DNA from: JAVBJN01 sp031546985
Lineage (GTDB): Bacteria > Bacteroidota > Bacteroidia > Chitinophagales > Chitinophagaceae
DNA length: 64,000 nucleotides
Reading direction: 5' to 3'
NCBI GenBank assembly: GCA_031546985.1
Contig: JAVBJN010000037.1
Span: forward strand, 1 to 64,000
Shown: positions 8,256-17,204 of the stretch, piece after piece
How positions within the stretch are numbered: position 1 is the stretch's first letter
Layout: every line of letters begins with the position of its first letter
Made by a program: the position numbers and the translations under genes
Notes under the pieces: model-generated
The model's database searches: none
What the model was told of the DNA's origin: nothing
The model's input: only the letters and a program-made list of their open reading frames with translations

Positions 8256-9278
8256 TTAAACAGGGGCCAGTGTGGTATCCGACAAAAAGGTTGTATCCGT
8301 AAAGGTTTCAAGAAATTTACGCAACTGGTATTTCTCCTCATCGGTGAGCCTGAGCCCGTTTTCTTTGCCGGGTTTGGTCATTACCGGATCAAGATTGTCT
8401 ACCCTTCTTACACCGGAATTATAAAACTCGATTACTTCTTCGAGTGTGCTGAACCGGCCATTGTGCATATACCGCTTGCGCAGCGAAACATTACGCAGGT
8501 TAGCGGTGCGGAACTTGCCTATATCAGAAGGCAATCCGGTAACGTTGTACAGTCCCCGGCTTTCAGTAGTAGTGTATGGGCTGTCTAAACCTGTATTGTG
8601 AAACAACCCGTCAGATAAAACCGGGTTTACATGGCAATGGAAGCAATCGCCTTTTTCCGAAAAGAAAATATTGCGCCCTTTGGCTTCATCATAACTAAGG
8701 TCTCCCGCGCCACGTACCCAACGGTCGTAGCGGGTATCGCGCGAAATGATGGTGCGCACAAACTGGGCCAGCGCATAGGCCAGGTCTTTATACCCGATCT
8801 CCTTTACGCCAAAATATTTCCGGAACAGCTCACGGTAACGCGCATCAGCATTGACTTTGGCCAGGTCTGTATGAAAAAAATCCTTTACTTCAAAAAGCAT
8901 GGCATCTTCCAGTGTACCCTGCACCGCACCGTTCCACATAAAATTGGTAGTCCATGCCAGGTTTACGTGTGGCAGCACCGGCACACCGTTCAGCATTGCA
9001 TCACGGGTAAAACCCTTATCCTGGTTATGGCATCCTGCGCAGGCTCTGCCATCATTGGAAAGAATAGCATCGTAATACAACATACGGCCCACCTTTATTT
9101 TTTCGACATAAGGCCGGTTATCTTCCGGGATAATCATTCTCGGAAAATGCATAGGCGGCTCTATCGCATAAGGCGTAAGCACCACCGGTTCTTCTATTGA
9201 CGGACCACTGGCATGATCTTTTCTGCAGGCAGGCACCAGCACCACCAACAGAGCGGCTAAAAAGAAATATTTTCTCAT
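8256..9278 (-). CDS. Di-heme cytochrome c peroxidase / MauG family lipoprotein (MbnH-like)
   Basis: A 340-residue protein with a lipobox (VLVPAC, Cys18) and two c-type heme motifs, CAGCH (near residue 80) and CFHCH (near residue 212). It also has the family segments FFSEKGDCFHCH and RNVSLRKRYMHNGRFSTLEEVIEFY. The partner gene immediately upstream encodes an MbnP-like protein, so I read this as the MbnH-type member, which in known systems oxidises a Trp of MbnP to kynurenine. An H2O2 peroxidase role is the alternative. Periplasmic, lipid-anchored. Confidence 0.85.
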   Translation of the reverse strand: MRKYFFLAALLVVLVPACRKDHASGPSIEEPVVLTPYAIEPPMHFPRMIIPEDNRPYVEKIKVGRMLYYDAILSNDGRACAGCHNQDKGFTRDAMLNGVPVLPHVNLAWTTNFMWNGAVQGTLEDAMLFEVKDFFHTDLAKVNADARYRELFRKYFGVKEIGYKDLAYALAQFVRTIISRDTRYDRWVRGAGDLSYDEAKGRNIFFSEKGDCFHCHVNPVLSDGLFHNTGLDSPYTTTESRGLYNVTGLPSDIGKFRTANLRNVSLRKRYMHNGRFSTLEEVIEFYNSGVRRVDNLDPVMTKPGKENGLRLTDEEKYQLRKFLETFTDTTFLSDTTLAPV

Positions 9279-9281
9279 AAC

Positions 9282-10001
9282 TCAGGGTCTTATATGTATC
9301 ACATCCGCGCCGTTCTCTTTCAGGTGTTGCATGAGTGCAGCATTACCCATCGAGTACACACCATCTGATGCAAAACTGTAGGTATACGGATTTCTAAACC
9401 ACTCTGCCACATTAAACACCAGTTGCAGTTTGGCTTGTCCGTTTCCGGGCCAGGCACCCGAAGCACGGCACCCTGCAGCAGTGAGGTAAGGATCTGTGCC
9501 TATATGCATAGCATACCCCGAAATACCGGTTGCAGATACCCAATGCCCTTCTAGTTTAAGAAAATGATACCCGCCGCCCATCATATCGGGCCATTCCATA
9601 GCTGTGTTCTCCATTGTGGGGGCCAGCTTGCCATGCACATTCCGCACGGGGTCTATCCCTATAAAACAAGCCACCGAATCAAAACGTGTACCGGCAACAT
9701 TCAGCAATACCATTGGTGCAGCAGTAAGGGCGGCATCTGCATACCATACCGTATCTATTGCATAAACAACCGTACCACGGTTATAAAAACGGATATTGCT
9801 GATATAATACCGCAGCGTAGATACACTGTATTGCTCTCCTGCCGCATTACGATACAGCAGCGAGTCGAAATACAATGGCTGCCCATCTACCTCATAGGCG
9901 ATCTCCAGGTTAAGCTTTACCGGATCTTTCTTGTCTTTTTTACATCCGGCAAGCGCCAGCCATGCAGTTAGCCCTGCCAGTAGCACAAAAGTTACTTTCA
10001 T
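9282..10001 (-). CDS. MbnP-family copper-binding-like lipoprotein
   Basis: A 239-residue protein with a lipoprotein signal (Cys20 followed by KKDKKD). The MbnP signature is present: an N-terminal strand region with SVSTLRYYISNIRFY, then EWPDMMGGGYHFLKLEGHW (about 142-160), and an MHIG..P motif. MbnP proteins bind copper after a partner MbnH converts a Trp to kynurenine. The Trp in EWPDMM is a candidate. The MauG-like gene follows after 3 bp, the classic pair arrangement. Confidence 0.82.
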   Translation of the reverse strand: MKVTFVLLAGLTAWLALAGCKKDKKDPVKLNLEIAYEVDGQPLYFDSLLYRNAAGEQYSVSTLRYYISNIRFYNRGTVVYAIDTVWYADAALTAAPMVLLNVAGTRFDSVACFIGIDPVRNVHGKLAPTMENTAMEWPDMMGGGYHFLKLEGHWVSATGISGYAMHIGTDPYLTAAGCRASGAWPGNGQAKLQLVFNVAEWFRNPYTYSFASDGVYSMGNAALMQHLKENGADVIHIRP

Positions 10002-10018
10002 AGCAAAAGGTTTAACGT

Positions 10019-10059
10019 TAGTATCTATTAAGCCACGGCATACGATGCCGGTAGTATCT
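10019..10059. repeat. Direct repeat TAGTATCT flanking a small hairpin
   Basis: TAGTATCT occurs at 10019-10026 and again at 10052-10059. Between them is a perfect hairpin, CGGCAT-ACG-ATGCCG (10036-10050). It lies in the 130-bp gap before the mbnP-like gene, so it may be a leader structure or operator. No T-tract follows. Confidence 0.4.
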
Positions 10060-10131
10060 GAGTAGCAGAATAAGCGTAGTGCCTTACACTAATTTAAGAC
10101 AAAAAAGTATTTTATTGACAACCGTAGTACA

Positions 10132-11472
10132 TTACTGATAAGAATCATGTTTGATTACGGTCCTCTTATTGGTTAAGAGCGGAAAAACCATCATCAGTAT
10201 GCCGGCGGCCAATACTGCACCGGAACATGCAAAAGCGATCAGGAAAGGACGGGACTGCAATATCATTTGGCTGAAGGGAACCGGGTTATCAGCCATTTGC
10301 CAGTGTGCCCGTATTACGCCTGCCGCAATGAGGGCGAGCCAGAAAAACAGCAGTGAAATATTGGTAAGCCAGTACCCGCGGGTTGTCCATCGGGTTAATG
10401 CTGCATTTTTATCCAATACATCGTAAGCCACTGCCAGCAATAAAAAGCTGTTGATACCAATGGTAGCGCCCATGGTGTGCGCTACCGTAACATGCGTACC
10501 ATGCGTGTACACATTGATACCGGGCACCGACATGCATATAGCCAGCAGCAGCGTAAGAAACACCCACAGATCGGCAGCCAGCAACAGGCGGTAAGAAGAC
10601 CGGTGATAATACCTGCGGGCATCGGTAACAGTCGATTTCCACAGGTAAATAATACGACCCAGAATCAATAGCTCGGTCATGCTTACCGCGTAACTGATAT
10701 GTTTTACCAGATCGTGCGTGGGCAATGTGTACACATGGTGCCCCCAGTTGAACATGAGATTAAACAGGCTAAGAAAATACAACCCAAAAGCGATGGGAGA
10801 ACGGCTGTAGGTTTGGCTACCGCTGATCTTTTCCATCAGAAACAGGCTGCAACCATAAATAAGCATATTCCATGCGCCCACCATTGAGCCATACGATTTC
10901 CACTGGATGGTCATGTCATTCACAATATTGTTACGGAAATACGGAAGCAGCCAAAGGTAAGACTCCAGGTAAGTGAACAGGAAAGCGATTACGCCTGTAA
11001 CCCACATCCAGACATATACCGGTTGCCGCTTTAGCGAACCTGCAGAACAAAAGAAGTTGATAAGAAACAGCAACCAACCCAGTACAAAGGGCAAAGCCAA
11101 TACCGGAGGAAACTCCCAATACTCCCTGCCTCCAAACCAGCCGCACAGGTAAGCAATGATGATTGATACCGCCGAGCAGGCAAATAATCCTAACTGAATG
11201 CCGGCCAATGCCGGAGCATAAAGCCTACGGCCGGTATGCTGCTGCAGGTAAGTGAGCACCCCACCCGACGCCGAAAAAATGATCCAGAACACGACAGAAG
11301 ACACATGCAACGGACGTACCCTTTCGAAAGACAGGCCCGACCGGAACAAGCCAGGTACCACATATTGCAGCGCGCCCAACAGACCGAATAATAAGCCAGC
11401 AGCAAGCAACAAGAGCCCCAGTTTAAAAAACCAGCGGGGAAAAAGCGTACGGTTATTGTTCAATGGTGCCAT
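10132..11472 (-). CDS. Atypical NorB-like heme-copper catalytic subunit (second NOR module)
   Basis: The start is placed at MAPLNNNR (11472), overlapping the cytochrome gene by 20 bp. About 446 residues, 12 helices. Compared with the canonical NorB at 20181-21521, it keeps the helix II heme His (RPLHVSSVV), the adjacent His pair (WGHHVYTLP), the SMTELL Glu and a helix X His (VYTHGTHVTVAH). The canonical HLWVEGVWE segment is instead YGSMVGAWN, so the FeB His and both nearby Glu are replaced by Tyr, Val and Asn. The second helix X His (HGH) is Met. It may be a divergent NO reductase or another gas reductase. The operon supplies NorE, NorF, NorQ and NorD homologues. Confidence 0.82.
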   Translation of the reverse strand: MAPLNNNRTLFPRWFFKLGLLLLAAGLLFGLLGALQYVVPGLFRSGLSFERVRPLHVSSVVFWIIFSASGGVLTYLQQHTGRRLYAPALAGIQLGLFACSAVSIIIAYLCGWFGGREYWEFPPVLALPFVLGWLLFLINFFCSAGSLKRQPVYVWMWVTGVIAFLFTYLESYLWLLPYFRNNIVNDMTIQWKSYGSMVGAWNMLIYGCSLFLMEKISGSQTYSRSPIAFGLYFLSLFNLMFNWGHHVYTLPTHDLVKHISYAVSMTELLILGRIIYLWKSTVTDARRYYHRSSYRLLLAADLWVFLTLLLAICMSVPGINVYTHGTHVTVAHTMGATIGINSFLLLAVAYDVLDKNAALTRWTTRGYWLTNISLLFFWLALIAAGVIRAHWQMADNPVPFSQMILQSRPFLIAFACSGAVLAAGILMMVFPLLTNKRTVIKHDSYQ

Positions 11473-11854
11473 TACCGTTAATTTTAAAGGTTTTGGGATC
11501 GGCGCTGCCGGTGGCATCTACCGATTTAAGGTAGGCGGTAATGGCTTCCATTTCGGGGCCCGTGAGTTTAAAATCGGGCATCACACTGGTGCCATGCGCA
11601 AGAAAGGCGTTGATGTATACCGGTCCCTTTTTTGAATACACATTGGTAAGATCTGGCCCCAGGTATCCGCCCAGGCCATATACCTGGTGGCAAGCTGTAC
11701 AATTGTGCCGCTGCCACAGCATTTTGCCACGGTCGGCCAGCGGGTCGCCGGGTACTGCCGCAAAAGGCAGATTAAGGTACAGGTATGCCGAATAGAGCAA
11801 AAACGATAGTATAAGCATCGTTATAACAACTTTCTTCGTTAGGCTTATAGTCAT
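11453..11854 (-). CDS. NorC-like membrane-anchored cytochrome c
   Basis: A 133-residue protein with one N-terminal transmembrane helix (about 8-28) and a single c-heme motif CTACH (52-56); TSVMPDF provides a likely axial Met. The YGLGGYLGPDLTNVY stretch is typical of NorC and related electron-donor subunits. It is paired with the atypical NorB-like subunit, whose start overlaps its end. Predicted to pass periplasmic electrons to that enzyme. Confidence 0.85.
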   Translation of the reverse strand: MTISLTKKVVITMLILSFLLYSAYLYLNLPFAAVPGDPLADRGKMLWQRHNCTACHQVYGLGGYLGPDLTNVYSKKGPVYINAFLAHGTSVMPDFKLTGPEMEAITAYLKSVDATGSADPKTFKINGNGTIEQ

Positions 11855-11897
11855 GCTGTTTTTTTCTATGGTGTCACAAATGGGCCGAAAAATGCCC

Positions 11898-12140
11898 TTA
11901 AAGCATAAATACTACTGCTGCGGATAGCGTAACAGTAAAAAGGATCAGCAGCGATTTCCAGGCACTGTTCGCTTTTTTCATGTCCATGAAGTAAAAAGCT
12001 ACCAGCAGAAATTTAATGGCCGACAAGCCCATGATAATGGCGGCAAACCCCGGTTGGTTTTTCAGGTACAGTACCGTTAGCGACATGAGCGCTACGGTGA
12101 GCATTAACAATAACCAGGTCATATGCAGGGATCGGTACAT
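11898..12140 (-). CDS. norF: Cytochrome c oxidase subunit IV-like small membrane protein (NorF-like)
   Basis: An 80-residue protein with three hydrophobic helices and the AIKFLLVAFYFMDMKKAN motif of the prokaryotic COX4/CyoD/NorF family. It follows the NorE-like gene by 9 bp. These subunits stabilise or help assemble heme-copper enzymes. Confidence 0.78.
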   Translation of the reverse strand: MYRSLHMTWLLLMLTVALMSLTVLYLKNQPGFAAIIMGLSAIKFLLVAFYFMDMKKANSAWKSLLILFTVTLSAAVVFML

Positions 12141-12149
12141 GGCAGTGGT

Positions 12150-12755
12150 TTAAAAAATGAGGTACAATACAGGAAACAATAAAAGCCAGATGAGATCGCA
12201 CAGGTGCCAGAAAGCTGCGCCGGCTTCGAGATTATCTGCCGCAGCAGCATGGGCACTCCGGCGGTGGGTGGCTTGCCACCAGAGCAGAATAACCATGCCC
12301 GTAACCACATGCACCAGGTGAAAACCTGTGAGCAACCAGTAAAAATCAAAGAAAGTACTGGCACCCAGCGTTAAGCCCTCGGCTATTTTATGGCCGTACT
12401 CTATCGACTTAAACACTAAAAACAACAGGCCCAGCAATAGTGTAGCAGCCAGCAGCACTTTACTCTTACGGGTGGCGCCTTGTTTAAAATATTGTACGCA
12501 CAATGCCATACAATATCCGCTGGTGAGCAGCACTACTGTATTTACCGTACCCAATACCCGGTTGAGTTGTAGAGCCGAATCGTGAAAAACAGTAGGTTCG
12601 GCAGTTGCGCTGTGCATCATTACAATAATGGCTATACCAAATGTGAGCAACTCCAGTAAAATAACGATCCACAGCAGGATGCCGCCCGGCGGATTAAAAA
12701 AATCGCTATGGTCTGTAGCGACGGTTGTATCAGCCGCTGTATCTGATCCGGTCAT
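12150..12755 (-). CDS. norE: Cytochrome c oxidase subunit III-like protein (NorE)
   Basis: A 201-residue protein with about five hydrophobic helices and COX3 signatures: LNRVLGTVNTVVLLTSGY, FDFYWLLTGFHLVHVVTGM, and AAFWHLCDLIWLLLFPVLYL at the C-terminus. NorE proteins accompany NO reductase operons and raise activity or assembly. The start overlaps the end of norD by 26 bp. Confidence 0.85.
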   Translation of the reverse strand: MTGSDTAADTTVATDHSDFFNPPGGILLWIVILLELLTFGIAIIVMMHSATAEPTVFHDSALQLNRVLGTVNTVVLLTSGYCMALCVQYFKQGATRKSKVLLAATLLLGLLFLVFKSIEYGHKIAEGLTLGASTFFDFYWLLTGFHLVHVVTGMVILLWWQATHRRSAHAAAADNLEAGAAFWHLCDLIWLLLFPVLYLIF

Positions 12756-14490
12756 ACAATTTGATTAAGGTGGTGAATAATGCGGTGGGTGAGGATATTA
12801 CCTGGTAATGATCCTGCCCGAACATTTGAGGCAGGTAATGACGTGCGGCTGCTTCAATAGCCAGGGCATAGGTGTTAACCTGGTTAGCACCCAGTTCGCG
12901 CAGCGCCTGTTTGACATCGCCCATGCCATACCGGCCTTCGTAACGGTCAAAGTCGTTGGGCTTGCCATCCGAAAGCAGGATAAGCCATTTATTTTTTGCA
13001 GGCCGCTCGCGGAGCAAAGCGCCGGAATGCCGTAATGCCGGGCCTATGCGGGTATACCCTTCCGGCTGGGGGCCACCCACATTAGTACTTGCGAGCGACC
13101 ATTTATCGTCAAAATCCTTTAGGGTAACATAGGCCGTGTAGTTTCGGGTTTTGGAATAGAAGCCATAGATCGAAAAATCGATTCCAAACTCGTTTAATAT
13201 CTCTCCAAATAGAATGGCTGTTTGCCTGGCTACATCTATCACCCGGTTGCCAGCTGCATAACTGTCGCTGGATAGGCTTAGATCGATCAGCAGCAACAGG
13301 GATAATTCTGTTTCCTTCTTACGGTCGGATATATAGATACGGTCAGATGGCGTATGCCCGGCAACGAGATCGGCATAGCGGTCGGTAGCCATATCGGCAT
13401 CTATTTCACGTCCTTGCGCCTGCAACCGTTGTTGTTGCCACTTATTACTAAGGCTGGTGAGCATTTTGCGCAGTTGGTTCAGCAACAGTTTATTGTCCAG
13501 GATGGTTTGTTCATAATACGCTGCATCCGCAAACGGTTGTCTTACCGGGTATACTTTACTGTGGTCTTTCCGGTATCTTTTCTTGTAGCAGTCCCATTCA
13601 TCATACAGTACATAATGGCCTTCGGAAACGGCTTCTTTACTCTCCGCAACGTTGGCATTGCCGGTGTAGCCGGTTTCGTATACACTGTGCACGGTATCGT
13701 TTACCCGCACGGTGTATTTCATAGTAAGCTCATCCAGCGCGTCCTGGTGGCTTTCCAGCTCATCTTCTCCGTCAAAATCGCGCCAGCTGCCGCTAAACTC
13801 ATCGGCGGTTTCTACTTTTTCAAAATTATGGGTGAGCACGTAATCTTCCTGCTGCCGGATATCGACTGCCAGGTTAATAATTTCTTCGACCGGCCGGGCA
13901 TGCATAATGGTCTCTGGCAGGTCTTTGGGATGGGCCAGAAGTCCACCTGCGGGCAACTCCTGTATATCTTGTAGTGGTGCATGCGCTGGCGTATCGGCCA
14001 TCCATTTTCCATAAAGCCAGTTTTCATGGCTGCCCTGGTTGTTTTCTTCTCCGGCTTCGGCTAGTAACTGGTGATGCAGATCGTGGGCCAGGGGGTATTC
14101 GTCAAAAAGGGCATGCAGCACTTGCGGCGCATGTTGGCGGGCATTAAGCAATGCCGCATGATCGGGCAATGGTTCTACCCGGTACCAATTGTACCTCAGT
14201 TTTTGCTGCACCGATAAGAACAAGATGCGAAACAGGTAAAACGAAAGGTTGGTTTCGTAACTGCTGTAATGGTCGCAGTGTTCGGGCAGGAAAAAGCTAT
14301 TGCCTTTATACCCGCCTTCTTTTATTGCAGGAAACAATTCTACCGGCTGGCCCGTGAACGCCCTGGCAAGAATGGTAAGCCGGGGCTTAACACCTTCGAG
14401 CAGCACTTTTACCCCGTCTGCATCCTGCCCGGTTTTGCGGGTTCTGAAATACCGCATTACCCTTCCAAAAAGATATTCGTCCAGTGCCAT
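12730..14490 (-). CDS. norD: NorD-like VWA-domain protein
   Basis: A 586-residue protein. A C-terminal von Willebrand A domain has a MIDAS motif in LLLIDLSLSSDSY, and the LILLSDGKPNDFDRYEGRYG segment is typical of NorD/CbbO. The acidic central region is also typical. NorD works with the MoxR-type ATPase NorQ to insert the non-heme iron (FeB) into NO reductase. norQ ends 1 bp upstream and norE follows. Cytoplasmic. Confidence 0.9.
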   Translation of the reverse strand: MALDEYLFGRVMRYFRTRKTGQDADGVKVLLEGVKPRLTILARAFTGQPVELFPAIKEGGYKGNSFFLPEHCDHYSSYETNLSFYLFRILFLSVQQKLRYNWYRVEPLPDHAALLNARQHAPQVLHALFDEYPLAHDLHHQLLAEAGEENNQGSHENWLYGKWMADTPAHAPLQDIQELPAGGLLAHPKDLPETIMHARPVEEIINLAVDIRQQEDYVLTHNFEKVETADEFSGSWRDFDGEDELESHQDALDELTMKYTVRVNDTVHSVYETGYTGNANVAESKEAVSEGHYVLYDEWDCYKKRYRKDHSKVYPVRQPFADAAYYEQTILDNKLLLNQLRKMLTSLSNKWQQQRLQAQGREIDADMATDRYADLVAGHTPSDRIYISDRKKETELSLLLLIDLSLSSDSYAAGNRVIDVARQTAILFGEILNEFGIDFSIYGFYSKTRNYTAYVTLKDFDDKWSLASTNVGGPQPEGYTRIGPALRHSGALLRERPAKNKWLILLSDGKPNDFDRYEGRYGMGDVKQALRELGANQVNTYALAIEAAARHYLPQMFGQDHYQVISSPTALFTTLIKLYDRIRYSG

Positions 14491-14491
14491 A

Positions 14492-15295
14492 TCAGATCAT
14501 TAAATTGACCAGGTCGCACATGGCGGCAATCGTTTCTTCATCATCCGTCAAAGGCTCTATAACCGCAGTGCGTACACTAAGCCGCTTAGGCAACCCGCTA
14601 TGGATAAGCTTTGCAGCATCTACCAATAAGCGGGTAGAAACCGTTTCGGCGAGGCCCAGCTCTTTCAGGTTACGGATCTTTGCCCCGATCTTGACCAGCT
14701 TTTTTGCAATCTCCAATGCTACATCCGTTTCGCTCACCAATATGCCAGTCTCTGTATCCATATCGGGATACCGGAACGATATAGCTGCAAAACGCTGCCG
14801 GGTAGAAGGTTTAAGCTCTTTATACCCGCGTTGGTAACCGGGGTTAAAGGAGGCCACCAGCATAAAATCGCTGGAAGCGCTGAGTGTGGTACCCAGTTTA
14901 TCGATGTACAGCTCCCGGCGGTGATCCGTTAAGGGGTGTATGGCCACAATCACATCTGGCCGGGCTTCGGCCATTTCATCGAGGTAGAGAATGGCGCCGG
15001 TTTTTACGGCGGTTACCAATGGCCCGTCTATCCAGATGGTTTCTGCGCCTTTGATGATAAATCTACCAATGAGGTCGGTAGAGGAAGTTTCTTCATGGCA
15101 GCTTACTGTAATAAGCGGCCGGTCCAGCACAGATGCCATATAAGACACAAACCGCGACTTACCGGTGCCTGTTGGGCCTTTGAGCAATACAGGTATTTTA
15201 TTTTTAAACGCATGGGCAAATACATCTTCTTCCCGCCCGGTGGCCTGGTAAAAAGGATGTACCCTATCCATGATCTCATTGGAGGTGCTTGGCAT
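14492..15295 (-). CDS. norQ: NorQ-like MoxR AAA+ ATPase
   Basis: A 267-residue AAA+ protein. Walker A is GPTGTGKS (about 39-46), Walker B is ILYLDEMAEA (about 97-106), and sensor-region ASFNPGYQRGYKELKPSTRQRF is the CbbQ/NorQ signature. With NorD it remodels NO reductase for metal insertion. Here the QD pair is encoded with the atypical NorB-like enzyme rather than directly beside canonical norCB, although both are on the same strand. Confidence 0.92.
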   Translation of the reverse strand: MPSTSNEIMDRVHPFYQATGREEDVFAHAFKNKIPVLLKGPTGTGKSRFVSYMASVLDRPLITVSCHEETSSTDLIGRFIIKGAETIWIDGPLVTAVKTGAILYLDEMAEARPDVIVAIHPLTDHRRELYIDKLGTTLSASSDFMLVASFNPGYQRGYKELKPSTRQRFAAISFRYPDMDTETGILVSETDVALEIAKKLVKIGAKIRNLKELGLAETVSTRLLVDAAKLIHSGLPKRLSVRTAVIEPLTDDEETIAAMCDLVNLMI

Positions 15296-15305
15296 TGTGT
15301 ATTTT

Positions 15306-16583
15306 TTAAGGTTTTTCTTTGCTGGCAGTGGTATTAAAGGAGAATAGCTTTGGGCTTACCTGTAAGCCGACGTACATCCAGTTGTTGCTTACATCCTTGC
15401 TGCCGCCTTTAAGCGCTTCCATAGATGAGGTAGCCAGCATTTGAGAATAACCGCCATTGAGCCATACAAAATCTGAAACCTGGTAGCCCAATGTGAGATC
15501 CAATTCTGTACCGAGGTAACTGCTCATTTTATGCCCATTCTTGTACAATGCAGCGGCTGTGGCAAAAACATGGGGCGTAAGTCTTGCTTTAAAACGGGGC
15601 GTTTCATAAGCCAGGTGGGCATATATATCGGTAAGCCCAACAGTGTTGGCATGATTGCCTACGTAGAAATAATCCATAAAACCATTGAACTTATGATTGG
15701 TACCAAACCAGGGTGTAAAACTCTTAATGTCTTTACTGCCATCATTACCTGCCTTGCCCGACAGGTATTCGAACCCGATACCTGGCATCCAACCCTTCGC
15801 GGTTTTATAATTCACATTTAAAGCCCCATACCAAGCCAGCAGGTTATCGAGGCCCACCTTGCCTGTTTGGGCATACAACGATGCATCGGCATTCCAGCCT
15901 TGTTTTTTATAGACTACCCTGGGGCCAAAAGTCTGGTTCCAGGCTATTTTTTCTTTACCCTGGTCTATAAAAGGCATGCCCTGGTTTAATGCCAGCACGC
16001 TCCAGCTCCACTCCTTCTGCTGGCCGTGGTACCAGAGGTATTGCATAGCCCTGTATTGCTGGGGCACAGCATAGTTTTCCTGCGTATTGCTTTCGCGGTT
16101 GGCATTGTACGCTACCCCCAGGTGAAAAGTATGTGCCGCTACCGGTGTAAATTTTGCCACCAGCACATCGTGGCTCCTGGCCTGCATCGTCCAGTCTACA
16201 TTGCCCAGGATACGGGCATCATCGTAATTCAGTTCCTGCCGGCCGGCTTTTAGCGACCATGTTTGGCTGATCATTACCTCGGCCCAGGTTTCGTGCAACT
16301 GGGTGTTAATATCGTTTTTGGCATTGGTGGCTACATCGCCCCAGGTTCTTACATTTTGCGGCGATACGCGCAGTTTAAGCCGGGGTGAAGTATAATCGAT
16401 ATTGATGCGGCTGCGCTGCGTAATAAAATTAGCAGCCTTTAAAGTATCGGAAAAAAGTGTGCCGTAACCATGCCGGTTTTCGTACCGGAAACGCAGATCG
16501 GCGCTTACATCTACCTGTTGCGCACCCGCGTTGAAAGCGGAGAGCACCAATATGGCGCCCATCAGTTTAGTTGGCTTATTCAT
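15306..16583 (-). CDS. Alginate-export-type outer-membrane porin
   Basis: A 425-residue beta-barrel with an N-terminal signal peptide ending at FNAGAQ. The family features RFRYENRHGYG, RSRINIDYTSPRLKLRV, WSLKAGRQELNYDDARILGNVDW and a terminal amphipathic strand are visible. AlgE-like members in denitrifier clusters are thought to admit small anions, and nitrite uptake is a plausible but unproven role. It overlaps sco by 8 bp and precedes norQ, so it is part of the same transcription unit. Confidence 0.82.
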   Translation of the reverse strand: MNKPTKLMGAILVLSAFNAGAQQVDVSADLRFRYENRHGYGTLFSDTLKAANFITQRSRINIDYTSPRLKLRVSPQNVRTWGDVATNAKNDINTQLHETWAEVMISQTWSLKAGRQELNYDDARILGNVDWTMQARSHDVLVAKFTPVAAHTFHLGVAYNANRESNTQENYAVPQQYRAMQYLWYHGQQKEWSWSVLALNQGMPFIDQGKEKIAWNQTFGPRVVYKKQGWNADASLYAQTGKVGLDNLLAWYGALNVNYKTAKGWMPGIGFEYLSGKAGNDGSKDIKSFTPWFGTNHKFNGFMDYFYVGNHANTVGLTDIYAHLAYETPRFKARLTPHVFATAAALYKNGHKMSSYLGTELDLTLGYQVSDFVWLNGGYSQMLATSSMEALKGGSKDVSNNWMYVGLQVSPKLFSFNTTASKEKP

Positions 16584-17190
16584 TTTCTGCTGTTTTAATA
16601 ATTGCTGCTACAGTTTCCTTATTGTTCACGCCCAAGCCTTCCTGCTGGTGAATAAGATCGCCACCCGGGTTGAACACGCTGATAATGTTGGAATGCGAAA
16701 AATCCATCGGCGATATTTCTTTGTATTTCACAGCGAGTACATTGGCAAACTCGCGCACCGTTTCGGGATTGCCTTGCAGGAAAGTCCATTCCTCACCATC
16801 CATTTGTTTACTCATCGCAAATGCTTTGAGTTTTTCGGGTGTATCATTTTCCGGATCTATGCTTACCAGCACGTACTGCACTTTATCGCCCAATTTCTGC
16901 GGCACCTGGTTATGTATAGCCAGCATATCGGCCACCAGCCTGGGGCAAGCGGCTTTACAGGTAGTGTAGATCATAACCATAACCAGCACTTTGCCTTTCA
17001 GGTCTCTAAGCTGTATCTCGTTTCCTTCTTCGGTATGCCAGGCAGAAGTAAGATTGAAGATCGATTGGCTGGAGATGCCTCCGGCAACCACTGTTGTATC
17101 GTTTGTCTTTGGAGCATCCTGCCGCACACCGGGCCGGTTGCAGGAGAGCAATAAGCCCAGCAGGGCCACCAGGAATGATACTTTTTTCAT
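16576..17190 (-). CDS. SCO1/SenC family copper chaperone lipoprotein
   Basis: A 204-residue thioredoxin-fold lipoprotein (lipobox Cys17). The copper motif CKAAC (78-82) and distal His166 (MDFSHSN) match SCO ligands. SCO proteins deliver copper to CuA centres. In this island the likely clients are NosZ CuA or the NirK copper sites, since NorB uses iron. The 118 bp upstream hold a long hairpin (17205-17255). Confidence 0.9.
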   Translation of the reverse strand: MKKVSFLVALLGLLLSCNRPGVRQDAPKTNDTTVVAGGISSQSIFNLTSAWHTEEGNEIQLRDLKGKVLVMVMIYTTCKAACPRLVADMLAIHNQVPQKLGDKVQYVLVSIDPENDTPEKLKAFAMSKQMDGEEWTFLQGNPETVREFANVLAVKYKEISPMDFSHSNIISVFNPGGDLIHQQEGLGVNNKETVAAIIKTAENE

Positions 17191-17204
17191 ACTACATCAT
17201 TTTT

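Noticed and set aside
10136..10147. TGAT-N4-ATCA (FNR-core match) before the MbnP-like gene
   Set aside because: It overlaps the last codons of the NorB-like gene, is about 135 bp from the next start and has no flanking dyad, so chance is likely.
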